Shown here: piece after piece, positions 52,844 to 64,000 of the stretch | Numbering within the stretch: position 1 is the first letter of the stretch | Layout of the letters: every line of letters starts with the position of its first letter | Assembly (NCBI GenBank): GCA_024234935.1 | Contig: JACKNI010000002.1 | Span: 496,001-560,000 of the forward strand | DNA: 64,000 bases | Source of the DNA: Chromatiales bacterium | Lineage (GTDB): Bacteria > Pseudomonadota > Gammaproteobacteria > Steroidobacterales > GCA-2729495 | Direction: 5' to 3' | The notes under the pieces: generated by a model | What the model was told of the DNA's origin: nothing | Databases searched by the model: none | The model's input: only the letters and a program-made list of their open reading frames with translations | Program-made: the position numbers and the translations under genes

Positions 52844-53458
52844 CTATTTTTTCTTGTAGGCGGCGGTCTGCAGCCCTGGTTGTGCGGCGAAGTAGCTGGC
52901 CAGTGCGTGAATATCCGCGTCGGAAAGCGCAGCGGCCTGGCTGCCCATGATCGGGTCCTTGCGCTCGCCGTTCTTGTACTGGTGCAGTGCGTGCTCGATG
53001 TAATCAGCCTTCTGGCCTGCGAGTACCGGCCAGTTCGGCATCTGGCTATGGCCGCCCTCGCCATGGCAGGCGACGCAGGTAACGGCCTTTTCCTTGCCCG
53101 GTCCGTCCACGGCTGGACCGGTTTTCAGCGGTGCGCTGCCGGCCAGGAAGGCGGTCAGGTCGCGCATATCCTGGTCGCTCAGGCTCGTCGCCTGGGCATG
53201 CATGGTCGGGTGTATGCGCGTTTGCGCCTTGTAACCCTGCAGCGCGATGTAGAGGTATTCAGGATGCTGGCCGGCGAGTTCCGGTACCGAGTAAGAAGGA
53301 TAGGCATTGCGATAACCGACGATGCCGTGACAGCCCATGCAGGTATCGGCCAGCTTCGATCCGCGCACGGCATCGCCCGTATCCTGCGCCGTTGCCGGCG
53401 TCACACCCATGAGCAGGGCCGAAGCAGTCAGAAAGAGTGCGGGCAGAATCGTGCGCAT
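52844..53458 (-). CDS. Dihaem cytochrome c4
   Basis: This 204-residue periplasmic cytochrome with signal peptide (cleaved after TPATA) passes electrons to terminal oxidases. Two CxxCH haem sites are present, DTCMGCHG and VTCVACHGEG, in two related domains, with the usual methionine ligands downstream. It is 35 bases upstream of acuI on the same strand and divergent from the SIMPL gene. Confidence 0.92.
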   Translation of the reverse strand: MRTILPALFLTASALLMGVTPATAQDTGDAVRGSKLADTCMGCHGIVGYRNAYPSYSVPELAGQHPEYLYIALQGYKAQTRIHPTMHAQATSLSDQDMRDLTAFLAGSAPLKTGPAVDGPGKEKAVTCVACHGEGGHSQMPNWPVLAGQKADYIEHALHQYKNGERKDPIMGSQAAALSDADIHALASYFAAQPGLQTAAYKKK

Positions 53459-53612
53459 ATGCTGTGCCTTGGTTATTTGCCAGCGCCTTCGCCCGTGAAG
53501 AGCCCGCGCCGGGGGTTGAAGCAGGTATGACCGGCGGCTATGTTAGTGACACCCAGCCGCTAATTCCAGACTGCGTCCAGACTCCACACTTCCATTGACG
53601 GGAAAACCGCAC

Positions 53613-54332
53613 ATGTATATCCGTTCCGGGCTGCTGGTGATCTGTCTGCTCGCAATCCCCTTTGCCACATCCCTTGCGGCGGGGGCAGACGAGGCGCCGC
53701 GCACGATCTCGGTGTCCGGCACGGGTACCGTCGATGCCGTGCCGGATGTCGCCCGGCTGCGTCTCGCGGTGCAGCGCCGCGATCTGAACATGCAGGCAGC
53801 GCGCGATGCGACCGTAAAGGTGAGCCGGGACTTCATCGCCCTGTGCAGCCGGCTGGGCATCAAGGAATCGAAGGTGCGCACGGCCGGCCTGACCATCCAG
53901 CCGGAGTACCGCTGGGACCAGAAGCAGGGGCTGCAGGTGTTCACGGGTTATTTCGTCCAGCGCCAGCTGGAGGTCGAACTCAATGACCTCGACAAGCTCG
54001 GTGAGCTGATCGAGGGAGCAATCAATGCCGGCGTCAATGAAGTGTCGCCACCGGAACTCGACAACAGCCAGCGCCGCGAGCTGGCCCGGCAGGCACTGGC
54101 CGCAGCGGCCACCGATGCACGCAGCAATGCGCAGCGGATCGCCGACACGCTCGGCGTGAAGCTGGGCGCGCTGCGCAACATCGATGCGCACAGCAGTCAG
54201 CCACGGCCACCCGGCCCGATGATGCGCATGTCCGCCATGGCAGCCGAGGCGGACTCCGGTGCCAGCTATACGCCGGGAGAAATCAGCCTCGATGCCCAGG
54301 TGAATGCGAGCTTCGACGTCCTGATACCCTGA
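53613..54332 (+). CDS. SIMPL-domain (DUF541, YggE-like) periplasmic protein
   Basis: This 239-residue exported protein has a signal peptide (MYIRSGLLVICLLAIPFATS) and the SIMPL fold: PRTISVSGTGTVDAVPDVAR, then VRTAGLTIQPEYRWD, then ARQALAAAATDARSNAQRIA. YggE-type proteins are linked to oxidative-stress resistance, with mechanism unclear. The ATG at 53613 fits the signal peptide. It is convergent with the oppDF gene, with 14 bases between stops. Confidence 0.9.
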   Translation: MYIRSGLLVICLLAIPFATSLAAGADEAPRTISVSGTGTVDAVPDVARLRLAVQRRDLNMQAARDATVKVSRDFIALCSRLGIKESKVRTAGLTIQPEYRWDQKQGLQVFTGYFVQRQLEVELNDLDKLGELIEGAINAGVNEVSPPELDNSQRRELARQALAAAATDARSNAQRIADTLGVKLGALRNIDAHSSQPRPPGPMMRMSAMAAEADSGASYTPGEISLDAQVNASFDVLIP

Positions 54333-54346
54333 TCGCGGATCCTGGT

Positions 54347-56133
<1,787 letters not shown>

Positions 56134-56137
<4 letters not shown>

Positions 56138-57018
56138 GCCCGGCTCCGGTCACGCGGGTCCAGCGCATCACGCAGCCCGTCACCGAGAAAATTGAAGCAG
56201 AACAGCGTGAGCGCCAGGAACAGCGAGGGAAACACCAGCATCCACGGCGCATTCTCCATCTCCTGTGCGCCCTCGCTGACCAGCGCGCCCCAGGAGGTCA
56301 TCGGCTCCTGCACGCCGAGGCCGAGAAAGCTCAGGAAGGATTCGACGAGGATCACCTGCGGGATGGTGAGCGTCACGTAGATCACCACCACACCGAGCAG
56401 ATTGGGCACGATATGGCGCAGGATGATGTAGCCGGTACGTACGCCTGATACGCGCGCAGCCTCGATGAACTCGCGCTGCTTCAGCCCCAGTGTCTGGCCG
56501 CGGACGATGCGCGCCATGTCGAGCCAGTTGATCGCACCGATCGCGACGAAGATCAGCACGATCTGCCGGCCGAACAGCACCATCAGCAGGATCACCAGGA
56601 ACATGAAGGGCAGCGCGTAGAGGATGTCGACGATGCGCATCATGATCCGGTCGGTACGTCCGCCGATGAAACCGGCGGTCGCGCCCCAGGCGATGCCGAT
56701 CACCAGGCTGACGATCGTCGAAACGAGACCGACCAGCAGCGACATGCGGCCACCCTGCAGGGTACGACTCAGGAGATCCCGGCCGAGCGCATCGGTGCCG
56801 AACAGGTGGCCATCCGCCAGCGTCGGCGGCATGGCGATGTGATCCCAGTCGGGCTTGTCGAAGCTGTACGGGCTGAGTGCGGGACCGAAAACCACGAGCA
56901 ACGCAAGCACGCCCAGCACGACGGCGGCGGTCATCGCCGCGCGATTGCGGCGCAATGCGTAGCCGGCATCGGACCACAGGCTGCGCGGTGCTTCGACAGC
57001 CGGAGTTACCGCGCTCAT
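56134..57018 (-). CDS. oppC: Oligopeptide ABC importer permease OppC
   Basis: This 294-residue inner-membrane permease has about six helices and the ABC EAA loop (LKQREFIEAARVSGVRTGYI), where the ATPase docks. It pairs with OppB. It overlaps the oppDF start and the oppB stop by four bases each (ATGA), a strictly coupled unit. Confidence 0.94.
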
Positions 57019-57935
57019 TGCCGCGCTCGCGGGTCGAGCCAGCCGTAGAGCAGGTCCACGACAAGGTTGAAGAGAATGATCAGCGCGCCGTAGAACACGA
57101 CGATGCCCATCACCAGCGTGTAGTCGCGGTTGAGCGCACCCTGCACGAAGTAACGGCCTAGACCCGGCAGGCCGAAGATCTGTTCGATCACTACCGAGCC
57201 GGTGATCAGTCCGGCGGTGGCCGGACCAAGATAGGAAATCACCGGAATCAGGGCGGGTCTGAGTGCGTGGCGCAACAGGATCGTGCGCATCGGCAAACCC
57301 TGCGCGCGTGCGGTACGGATGAAGGGGCTGCCGAGCACTTCGATCATGCTGCCGCGGGTCAGCCGCGCGATGTAGGCCACCTGCGTGAGCGCCAGTGATA
57401 CAACGGGCAGCACCAGATTCTGCCAGGCGCCGCCGCCCAGACCGCCGGCCGGGAGCCAGCCGGCGAGTACCGCAAATACCAGCACGAGCAGGGGTGCCAG
57501 CACGAAGTTCGGCACCGAGATACCGGTCATCGCGACGGCCATCGTGGCGTAGTCGGCCGGCCGGTTCTGGCGCAGGGCCGCCAGACTGCCAAGCGTCACA
57601 CCGACGCTGACTGCCAGCAGCATCGCCAGCGCACCGAGCTGCAGCGACACCGGAAAGCCGCCGGCGATGAGTTCCGTCACGGTCCGGTCACGATACTGGA
57701 AGGACGGTCCGAAATCCGCATGGGCCAGATTCCAGAGGTAGCGGCCGAACTGCTGCCAGAGCGGTTCGTCCAGATGATAGGCCGCACGCAGATTGGCCTC
57801 GATTTCCACCGGCAGGCGCTTTTCGCTGTCGAAGGGGCCGCCCGGCGCTGCACGAATCAGGAAGAACGTTGCGGCGAGCAGCACCAGCAGCGTGGGAACC
57901 GCTTCGAGCAGACGCTTGCGCAGAAGACTCAGCAT
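57015..57935 (-). CDS. oppB: Oligopeptide ABC importer permease OppB
   Basis: This 306-residue inner-membrane permease opens with a membrane helix (LLVLLAATFFLIRAAPGGPF) typical of OppB/DppB and has the EAA-like loop EVLGSPFIRTARAQGLPMRT. It lies 15 bases after oppA. The importer is peptide-type by all five components, but peptide length and any special substrate (dipeptide, microcin-like) are unknown. Confidence 0.94.
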   Translation of the reverse strand: MLSLLRKRLLEAVPTLLVLLAATFFLIRAAPGGPFDSEKRLPVEIEANLRAAYHLDEPLWQQFGRYLWNLAHADFGPSFQYRDRTVTELIAGGFPVSLQLGALAMLLAVSVGVTLGSLAALRQNRPADYATMAVAMTGISVPNFVLAPLLVLVFAVLAGWLPAGGLGGGAWQNLVLPVVSLALTQVAYIARLTRGSMIEVLGSPFIRTARAQGLPMRTILLRHALRPALIPVISYLGPATAGLITGSVVIEQIFGLPGLGRYFVQGALNRDYTLVMGIVVFYGALIILFNLVVDLLYGWLDPRARQ

Positions 57936-57950
57936 GCGTTCAGACCGGAC

Positions 57951-59600
57951 TCAGTGCTCGAGGATGCGAAGATGGCGGCTGGGATGGTGGTCCATGATAT
58001 TGGGCTCGAAACCAGCCACCCAGGGTTTGACCATCTGTTTGCTGACATAGAAGTAGAGCGGAATGATCGGCATGTCATCGAGCATGACGCGCTCCGCTTC
58101 CCCGAGCGCCGCCATGCGAGTGACCGGATTGCCGTCGCGCGCCGCCGCCGCAAGCAACGCATCGTAGCGCGGGTTGCTGTAACCCATGTCGTTGAGCCCG
58201 TGCTTCGACTCGAGGATTTCGGCAAAGGTATAGGGATCGTTGTAGTCACCGATCCAGCCATAGCGGAAGAGCTGCGTATCGATGCGTGAGCGTCGGGTCT
58301 GCAAGAAGACCTGCCATTCCTGGTTCAGCAATTCCGTTTCAACGCCCAGCACCTCGCGCCACATCGCTGCCATCGCCACGGCGAGCCGCCGGTGATTGCT
58401 CTCGGTGTTATAGAGCAGCTGCATGCGGAGCGGGTGGCTGGCTGAATACCCGGCCTCGGCGTACAAGCGGCGTGCCTCCGCATTGCGCCGGGCCTGGGTC
58501 CAGTGCGCCCAGTCCGGAACCTGCTGCGTGTAGCCGCTCACCGGCGGTACCCAGCTGTAAGCCGGCAGCTCGCCGGCACCGCTGATCCTGCTGGTCAGGA
58601 TGTCGCGATCAAGCGCCAGTGCCAGCGCCTTGCGCAGCTTCGGCGCATCGCGAAACGGCGGCTGCGTCGTATTGAAGCCGAAGACATAGCTGCCCAGGTA
58701 GGGCGAGATATGCAGCTCGTCCGGCAGGTGCTTGCGCAGCCAGGCGATCTGGCGAGCGGGAATGGTCTGGGTCATGTCGAGTTCGCCAGCGCGGTAGCGA
58801 TTCAACTCGGCCTCGGCATTCTCGACGGGGTAATACCAGACCTCGGTGAGCGTCGTGTGCACGTTGTCCCGATAGTAAGGGTTGCGTATCAGGCGGATAT
58901 GCGACTGAACGACCCACTCGCTGAGCTGAAATGGCCCGTTGCCGACGAGCTTTCCCGGTCGTGCAAAACGCGCGCCGTACTGCTCGACCGACTTCCGGTT
59001 TACGGGATAGGTGCTCGCATGCGTCAGCAGGCCGAGCAGATAGGGCGTGGGCGCGTGCAAACGGATCTCCAGCGTTTGCGCATCGATGGCCCGCACGCCG
59101 AGACGGTCAGGTGGCAGGGTACCGGCCACGACCTCAGCGGCATTTTCGATCGGATAGAGGATCGCCGAATACTCGGACAAGGTGGCCGGATCCGCGCTGC
59201 GGCGCAGGCCGTAGACAAAGTCATCCGCCGTCACCGGATCACCGTTGCTCCAGCGCCCCTCCGGTTGCAGCTTGAAGGTGTAGACGAGGCCGTCATCGCT
59301 GACCGTCCAGCTCGCGGCAGCGCCGGGTATCAGCTCGCCATCGGCGGCTTCGGTGACCAGGCCTTCGAAGAGATCTCGCAACACGTTGGCAGCGGTGACA
59401 CCTACCGCGCGATGTGGATCCAGGGTCTCGGGTTCCGTACCGTTACCCCGGCGCAGGATCTGCACGGCGGCCAGCTCCTGGCCGCTCGCACCGCCGACGC
59501 CCTGGCTCTGCGCGGGAAGCTGTACTTCGTCGTGACGGCTGCAGGCAACAGACAGCAGACAGACGACCGTCAGCGCTGCCGCCTGAAGGCCTCGTTTCAT
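57951..59600 (-). CDS. oppA: Oligopeptide-binding lipoprotein OppA
   Basis: This 549-residue substrate-binding lipoprotein has a signal peptide ending in LSVAC (lipidated Cys20). The SBP family 5 fold is clear: LRRGNGTEPETLDPHRAVGV, SWTVSDDGLVYTFKLQPEGR and LVGNGPFQLSEWVVQSHIRL. It delivers peptides to OppBC-OppDF. Its ATG overlaps the mnmG stop by four bases, so the importer is coupled to the tRNA-modification gene. Confidence 0.94.
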   Translation of the reverse strand: MKRGLQAAALTVVCLLSVACSRHDEVQLPAQSQGVGGASGQELAAVQILRRGNGTEPETLDPHRAVGVTAANVLRDLFEGLVTEAADGELIPGAAASWTVSDDGLVYTFKLQPEGRWSNGDPVTADDFVYGLRRSADPATLSEYSAILYPIENAAEVVAGTLPPDRLGVRAIDAQTLEIRLHAPTPYLLGLLTHASTYPVNRKSVEQYGARFARPGKLVGNGPFQLSEWVVQSHIRLIRNPYYRDNVHTTLTEVWYYPVENAEAELNRYRAGELDMTQTIPARQIAWLRKHLPDELHISPYLGSYVFGFNTTQPPFRDAPKLRKALALALDRDILTSRISGAGELPAYSWVPPVSGYTQQVPDWAHWTQARRNAEARRLYAEAGYSASHPLRMQLLYNTESNHRRLAVAMAAMWREVLGVETELLNQEWQVFLQTRRSRIDTQLFRYGWIGDYNDPYTFAEILESKHGLNDMGYSNPRYDALLAAAARDGNPVTRMAALGEAERVMLDDMPIIPLYFYVSKQMVKPWVAGFEPNIMDHHPSRHLRILEH

Positions 59601-61498
59601 CGCCGTGGCCGGCGTTTCTTGAGGTGTACGAGGAGCAGCGAGACCGCAACCGGCGTGACGCCCGATATGCGCGAGGCCTGACCGACCGTTGCCGGACGAT
59701 GGCGGTCCAGCTTCTGGCGGATCTCATGTGACAGGCCGTGAATCGCCGCGTAGTCCAGGTCCGGCGGCAGCGACACTTCCTGTGAGGCGCGCGCCCGGAC
59801 GATCTCTTCCTGCTGGCGCTTCACGTAACCGGCGTAGCGTGCCTCGGTCTCGATCTGCGCGATGATCTGTTCGGTAACCTCAGCGCTCTCCTCGGCGGGA
59901 ATCACCCGCGCACCGACGGCTGGCAGGCTGGTCAGGCTGGCCCAGGAAATCTCCGGCCGCCGCAGCAGTTCGAGCGCCCGATGCTCGCGGCGCAGCTCGC
60001 TGCCGGCATTGTCTCCGGCAAGGTTGGGAAGATCTGCCGGCCGCACCATGATCTCCGCCAGGCGCTCGCGCTCTGTTTCAATCGCTGCCTGCTTGTCAGT
60101 GAATATCCTGAAGCGCAGATCATCGACGAGACCCAGCCGCCGGCCAACCGGTGTCAGGCGGGCGTCGGCATTGTCTTCGCGCAGCAGAAGCCGGTATTCC
60201 GCCCGGCTGGTGAACATCCGGTAGGGCTCGCTGGTGCCGCGCGTGATCAGGTCATCGATCAGCACGCCGATATAGGCCTCATCGCGGCGCGGATACCAGC
60301 CGGCTTCGCCGCGCACGGTCAGCGCCGCATTGATGCCGGCGACGAGCCCCTGCGCGCCGGCTTCTTCGTAGCCAGTCGTGCCGTTGATCTGCCCGGCAAA
60401 CCAGAGTCCGCGCAGGCTCTTCGTCTCCAGCGTGGGCGTGAGCCCGCGCGGATCAAAGTAATCGTATTCAATCGCATAGCCGGGACGGGTGATGCGCGCG
60501 TTGTTGAAACCGGGAATCGTGCGCACCAGCGCCTGCTGAACATCAAAGGGCAAGCTTGTCGAGATACCGTTCGGATACAGCTCGGTGGTGGTCAAACCCT
60601 CCGGCTCGACAAAGATCTGGTGCGACTCCTTGTCGGCAAAGCGCACGATCTTGTCTTCGATCGACGGACAGTAGCGCGGCCCGACACCTTCGATCATGCC
60701 CGTGTACAGGGGTGAGCGGTCGAGCGCTCCGCGGATCAGTGCGTGGGTTTCCGCCGTGGTGTGCGTGATATGGCAGGCCACCTGCTGCGGATGGTCGGCA
60801 CGCCGGCCGACAAAAGAGAAGACCGGCGCTGGCGAGTCACCGGGCTGCGGCCGCATGGCGCTGAAATCGACACTGCGGCCATCGATTCGTGGCGGCGTGC
60901 CGGTCTTGAGCCGGCCCACCGTAAAGGGCAGCTCGCGCAGCCGCCCCGCGAGACCGACCGAAGCCGGGTCGCCGGCACGGCCACCGGAATAGTTTGTCAG
61001 TCCCACATGGATCCGGCCGGCGAGAAAAGTACCGACCGTGAGCACCACGGCACAGGCACGAAAGCTCAAACCACCCTGGGTGACTACGCCCACCACCCGG
61101 TCACCCTCGACGATCAGGTCCTCGACGCCCTGCTGGAACAGCTGCAGATTCGGCTGCGCATCGAGCAGGCTGCGGATCGCCTGCCGATAAAGAACGCGAT
61201 CAGCCTGCGCGCGTGTCGCGCGCACGGCCGGCCCCTTGCTGGCGTTAAGCGTACGGAAGTGGATGCCGGCTCGGTCAGCGGCGGTGGCCATCAGACCGCC
61301 GAGGGCATCGATCTCGCGAGTCAGGTGACCCTTGCCGATCCCGCCGATGGCCGGATTGCAGCTCATCTGTCCGATAGTTTCCAGGTTCTGCGTGAGCAAG
61401 AGCGTATGCGCACCCATACGCGCTGCCGCCGCTGCCGCTTCGGTACCGGCGTGGCCGCCACCGACCACGATCACATCAAAACTGCAGGTGCTGTTCAT
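59597..61498 (-). CDS. mnmG: tRNA uridine 5-carboxymethylaminomethyl modification enzyme MnmG
   Basis: This 633-residue flavoprotein works with MnmE to modify the wobble uridine (U34) of several tRNAs. The FAD-binding motif DVIVVGGGHAGTEAAAAAAR, MSCNPAIGGIGKGHL and ALGGLMATAADRAGIHFRTL are diagnostic, with the two catalytic-region cysteines. The ATG at 61498 is preferred over a start 17 codons upstream because it begins at the FAD fold. The stop overlaps oppA. Confidence 0.97.
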   Translation of the reverse strand: MNSTCSFDVIVVGGGHAGTEAAAAAARMGAHTLLLTQNLETIGQMSCNPAIGGIGKGHLTREIDALGGLMATAADRAGIHFRTLNASKGPAVRATRAQADRVLYRQAIRSLLDAQPNLQLFQQGVEDLIVEGDRVVGVVTQGGLSFRACAVVLTVGTFLAGRIHVGLTNYSGGRAGDPASVGLAGRLRELPFTVGRLKTGTPPRIDGRSVDFSAMRPQPGDSPAPVFSFVGRRADHPQQVACHITHTTAETHALIRGALDRSPLYTGMIEGVGPRYCPSIEDKIVRFADKESHQIFVEPEGLTTTELYPNGISTSLPFDVQQALVRTIPGFNNARITRPGYAIEYDYFDPRGLTPTLETKSLRGLWFAGQINGTTGYEEAGAQGLVAGINAALTVRGEAGWYPRRDEAYIGVLIDDLITRGTSEPYRMFTSRAEYRLLLREDNADARLTPVGRRLGLVDDLRFRIFTDKQAAIETERERLAEIMVRPADLPNLAGDNAGSELRREHRALELLRRPEISWASLTSLPAVGARVIPAEESAEVTEQIIAQIETEARYAGYVKRQQEEIVRARASQEVSLPPDLDYAAIHGLSHEIRQKLDRHRPATVGQASRISGVTPVAVSLLLVHLKKRRPRR

Positions 61499-61657
61499 GA
61501 ACCAGGCCGCGTTATGGAAAACCGGCGCACATACGGTACACCTGTGCATGAGACCTTCGTCACAGTTTGGCTACCGACGGCTGTGCGAGCATTCATCGTA
61601 TCGCAGCGGCACGCCGCTGCTGGAAGTGGCGCGCAACATAACAAAAAGGCGGCCCGC

Positions 61658-62680
61658 ATGGATGCTCCCTCCCCGACCGGACTACCCGCAGCAAGCAGCT
61701 TCACCACGACACCACGCGGTGCAAGGGCCGAAATCCGCGCGGTCCTGCTGTATGCGCTCTGGGCCGGACTCGCCCTGCTCGCCAATGCACTGGGCATCGC
61801 CACCCTGCCGACGGGCGCCGGGCTGATCCTGATCGCCGGCATCGCCCTTACCGGTGGGCTCTTCGTCGGACTCACGCGCATCCCGGGCGACGAGCAACCC
61901 ACCGTTTCGACGATCATTGCCGCCCAGGTCCTGATGGGACTGATCTGGGCCACGCTCTACGCCTACTTCACCAGCGGTACGCCAATGCTGGCCGCCGGCA
62001 TGTATGCCAGCGTGATCGGCTTCGGGCTGCACGCGACCGCAGAGATCCTGCGTGGTGAAAGGCAGCGGTTACTGGCCAGCAATGCAGAACTGCAGAAGGA
62101 ACTGGCGCGCGTGCAGCGCCGGGCCGAGCGCGATCAGCTCACCAACTCTTACGGCCGACGCTCCATTCTCGACATGCTGGCACGCGAAAAAGCGCGCGCC
62201 GAGCGCACCAGCGACCCGCTCTGTGTCTGTCTGCTGGACATCGATCACTTCAAGGACATGAACGACCGCTTCGGCCATGTCACCGGCGACCGGATCCTTG
62301 CCGCCTTTGCACGGCGCGTGCGCGGGGCGCTGCGCACCATGGACAGCGTCAACAGCAACGGCCTCGGCAGTGCGATGGGCCGGGTGGGCGGCGAAGAATT
62401 CATCGTCGTCCTGCCGCTCACCTCACTGCGCGGTGCACTGCGCAGTGCCGAACGGATACGCAAGGCAATCGTGCGTCGCCCCTTCGAGGGGCTGCACCAG
62501 GTGACCGTGTCCATCGGCATCGCCGAACTGCGTCCCGGCGAAACCGTGTCCAGCCTGATCGACCGCGCCGACCAGGCGCTCAGCGGTGCCAGGAACGCTG
62601 GCCGCAATCGCGTCCATTGCGCGACTCTGGACGGCGGTCCCAATGCCATCGTCATGCCGGATATGTCGGCGACGGGCTAG
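61658..62680 (+). CDS. Membrane-bound diguanylate cyclase (GGDEF)
   Basis: This 340-residue protein has about four N-terminal membrane helices (for example IRAVLLYALWAGLALLANAL) and a C-terminal GGDEF domain that makes c-di-GMP. The metal-binding LDIDHFKDMNDRFGHVTGDR and the catalytic RVGGEEFIVVLP are intact. No RxxD inhibitory site precedes GGEEF. The ATG at 61658 has AAGGCGG upstream; a longer upstream frame overlaps mnmG and is rejected. It is placed between mnmG and mnmE, convergent with mnmE. Confidence 0.9.
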   Translation: MDAPSPTGLPAASSFTTTPRGARAEIRAVLLYALWAGLALLANALGIATLPTGAGLILIAGIALTGGLFVGLTRIPGDEQPTVSTIIAAQVLMGLIWATLYAYFTSGTPMLAAGMYASVIGFGLHATAEILRGERQRLLASNAELQKELARVQRRAERDQLTNSYGRRSILDMLAREKARAERTSDPLCVCLLDIDHFKDMNDRFGHVTGDRILAAFARRVRGALRTMDSVNSNGLGSAMGRVGGEEFIVVLPLTSLRGALRSAERIRKAIVRRPFEGLHQVTVSIGIAELRPGETVSSLIDRADQALSGARNAGRNRVHCATLDGGPNAIVMPDMSATG

Positions 62681-62692
62681 GATCGTCGCCGC

Positions 62693-64000
62693 TCATTTCC
62701 CGATACAGAAGCCGGAAAAAATCCTGCCCAGCAGATCATCGCTGCTGAACTCACCGCTAATCTCCGCCAGCGCGTTCTGTACCTGGAGTAATTCCTCAGC
62801 CAGCAGTTCGCCGGCCTGATGTTGCTCAAGCAGCTGACAGCCGGCCATGAAGTGGCCCTGGGCCCGTTGCAGCGTATCGAGGTGGCGCTGGCGGGCAATC
62901 ACCGTGCCCTCGCCCGGATCGCTGAACCCGGCAACTGCCTTGATTGTCTGTCGGAGCTCGGCAAGTCCCCTACCGGCGAGCGCGGAAATGCGCATGACCG
63001 GATGGCCGTGCATGGACCCGGGTGCGGGGCCGGCCTGTTCGCCGCTCAAATCAATCTTGTTGCGCACGATGATCACCGGTATTCCGGCCGGTGTCTCGCC
63101 CAGCAGCTCATGGACATCGACCGGATCGGTGGCATCGACGACCAGCAAGGCCAGGTCCGCAACACCAAGTTGACTGCGAGTGCGCGCCACTCCCTCCTGC
63201 TCGACAGGATCAGCGGTAGGGCGCAGGCCGGCCGTATCGACCACATGCAGCGGGAGGCCGTCGATGTTGATCTGCTCGCGAAGCAGATCGCGGGTCGTGC
63301 CTGGCTGGCTGGTGACAATCGCCGCGGCGTAGCCGGCGAGCGCATTGAAGAGGCTGGACTTGCCGCTGTTGGGGCGGCCGGCCAGCACCACATGCAGACC
63401 GTCGCGTAACAGGCAGCCCTGCCTGGTGGTCTTTTCGAGCTGCGCAAAGCCGTCCGCAACGACGGCGATGCGCCGCCGGAGTTCAGCGTCGCCCAGCAGC
63501 TCGATCTCTTCGTCGGGGAAATCGATGGCGGCCTCGATGTACATGCGCAGACCGGTCACCTCCTCGTTCAGCGCCAGGACGGCAGCAGAGAAATCACCCT
63601 GCAGCGACCGCTGGGCCGCGCGCGCAGCGGCACGCGAACCGGCATCGATCAGGTCGGCGACGGCTTCGGCCTGCAGGAGATCAAGTTTGTCATTGAGGAA
63701 GGCCCGTTCGGAAAACTCGCCGGGTCGCGCCATGCGGGCACCGAGCGCCAGTACGCGCTCGAGCAGGATTTCGGTCACGACGGTACCGCCATGACACTGC
63801 AGTTCAAGGACATCCTCACCGGTGTATGAGTCAGGTGCCGGAAAGAACAGGGCTATGCCGGCATCGATAGCCTGGGCTTCGGCATCGAGGAAGTCACGCA
63901 GGCCGGCGTGTCGTGGCTGCGGGCACTCGCCGAGCACTGCGACAGCGATCTCGCGCACAGCGGGTCCGGAAATGCGAATCACGGCGATGCCGCCGCGCCC
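62693..64000 (-). CDS. mnmE: tRNA modification GTPase MnmE, cut by window edge
   Basis: This GTPase partners MnmG. About 435 residues are visible; the first codons lie beyond 64000. The visible start reads GRGGIAVIRISG, the conserved N-terminal stretch. The GTPase domain has GRPNSGKSSLFNALAG, the GTTRD switch, DTAGLR and NKIDL. The C-terminus ends FSGFCIGK with the conserved cysteine. The gene normally stands next to mnmG; here the diguanylate cyclase gene separates them. Confidence 0.97.
   Translation of the reverse strand, partial: GRGGIAVIRISGPAVREIAVAVLGECPQPRHAGLRDFLDAEAQAIDAGIALFFPAPDSYTGEDVLELQCHGGTVVTEILLERVLALGARMARPGEFSERAFLNDKLDLLQAEAVADLIDAGSRAAARAAQRSLQGDFSAAVLALNEEVTGLRMYIEAAIDFPDEEIELLGDAELRRRIAVVADGFAQLEKTTRQGCLLRDGLHVVLAGRPNSGKSSLFNALAGYAAAIVTSQPGTTRDLLREQINIDGLPLHVVDTAGLRPTADPVEQEGVARTRSQLGVADLALLVVDATDPVDVHELLGETPAGIPVIIVRNKIDLSGEQAGPAPGSMHGHPVMRISALAGRGLAELRQTIKAVAGFSDPGEGTVIARQRHLDTLQRAQGHFMAGCQLLEQHQAGELLAEELLQVQNALAEISGEFSSDDLLGRIFSGFCIGK

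Noticed and set aside
60743..61657. N-terminal extension of the diguanylate cyclase gene
   Set aside because: The extension is antisense to mnmG and not protein-like; the membrane domain begins after the ATG at 61658.

Overview
The window is a 64 kb chromosomal segment of a GC-rich gammaproteobacterium. The evidence is the origin-proximal order mnmE, mnmG, rsmG, parA, parB, atpIBEFHAGDC, glmU, glmS, together with an E. coli-type gshA, prlC, an RraB-like protein and REP palindromes with a RAYT transposase. The gene mix would fit a Steroidobacteraceae/Nevskiales-like lineage, but I cannot prove the family from sequence alone. The window opens inside mdh and ends inside mnmE. I see no tRNA, rRNA or CRISPR array. 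No gene-free stretch exceeds 300 bases.

Layout. 1-615: the 5' end of mdh and a small secreted protein. 658-7592: a six-gene heavy-metal efflux operon (small membrane protein, czcC, czcB, czcA, PII-like protein, lipoprotein) lying between two 41-bp direct repeats that copy the 3' end of the next gene, so it looks like an inserted island. 7569-14254: a GGDEF/EAL protein, a membrane-bound receiver protein with an OmpA-like tail, gshA and two unknown envelope proteins. 14274-19714: an unusual operon of zinc-ribbon membrane proteins, a glycine-zipper lipoprotein and a YiiX-like hydrolase, divergent from an ankyrin-like membrane protein. 19718-27739: a secreted protein, an MFS transporter, an NmrA-like reductase, a ferredoxin reductase, a quinone reductase, a RAYT transposon, a SYLF protein and gor. 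27881-36510: prlC-xth, then a three-gene operon joining a large membrane ATPase to a small MscS channel and a lipoprotein, then an HD-domain phosphohydrolase.

36531-49147 is on the minus strand. Reading downstream it runs atpI-atpBEFHAGDC, glmU, glmS, an RraB-like gene, a GNAT gene and a luciferase-like monooxygenase that has its own promoter and operator-like repeats. 49376-51798 is rsmG-parA-parB. Between rsmG and mnmG sit an AcuI-like reductase, cytochrome c4, a SIMPL protein and a complete oligopeptide ABC importer whose first gene overlaps mnmG. A diguanylate cyclase separates mnmG from mnmE.

The strongest candidates for undescribed biology are: (1) the ATPase/MscS/lipoprotein operon (30801-35367), which looks like a MscK-type channel split in two with an AAA/STAND-like ATPase on the sensor half; (2) the zinc-ribbon membrane operon (14274-18374) with its divergent ankyrin-like partner; (3) the REC-TM-OmpA-like protein (9738-11105); and (4) the repeat-flanked metal-efflux island.
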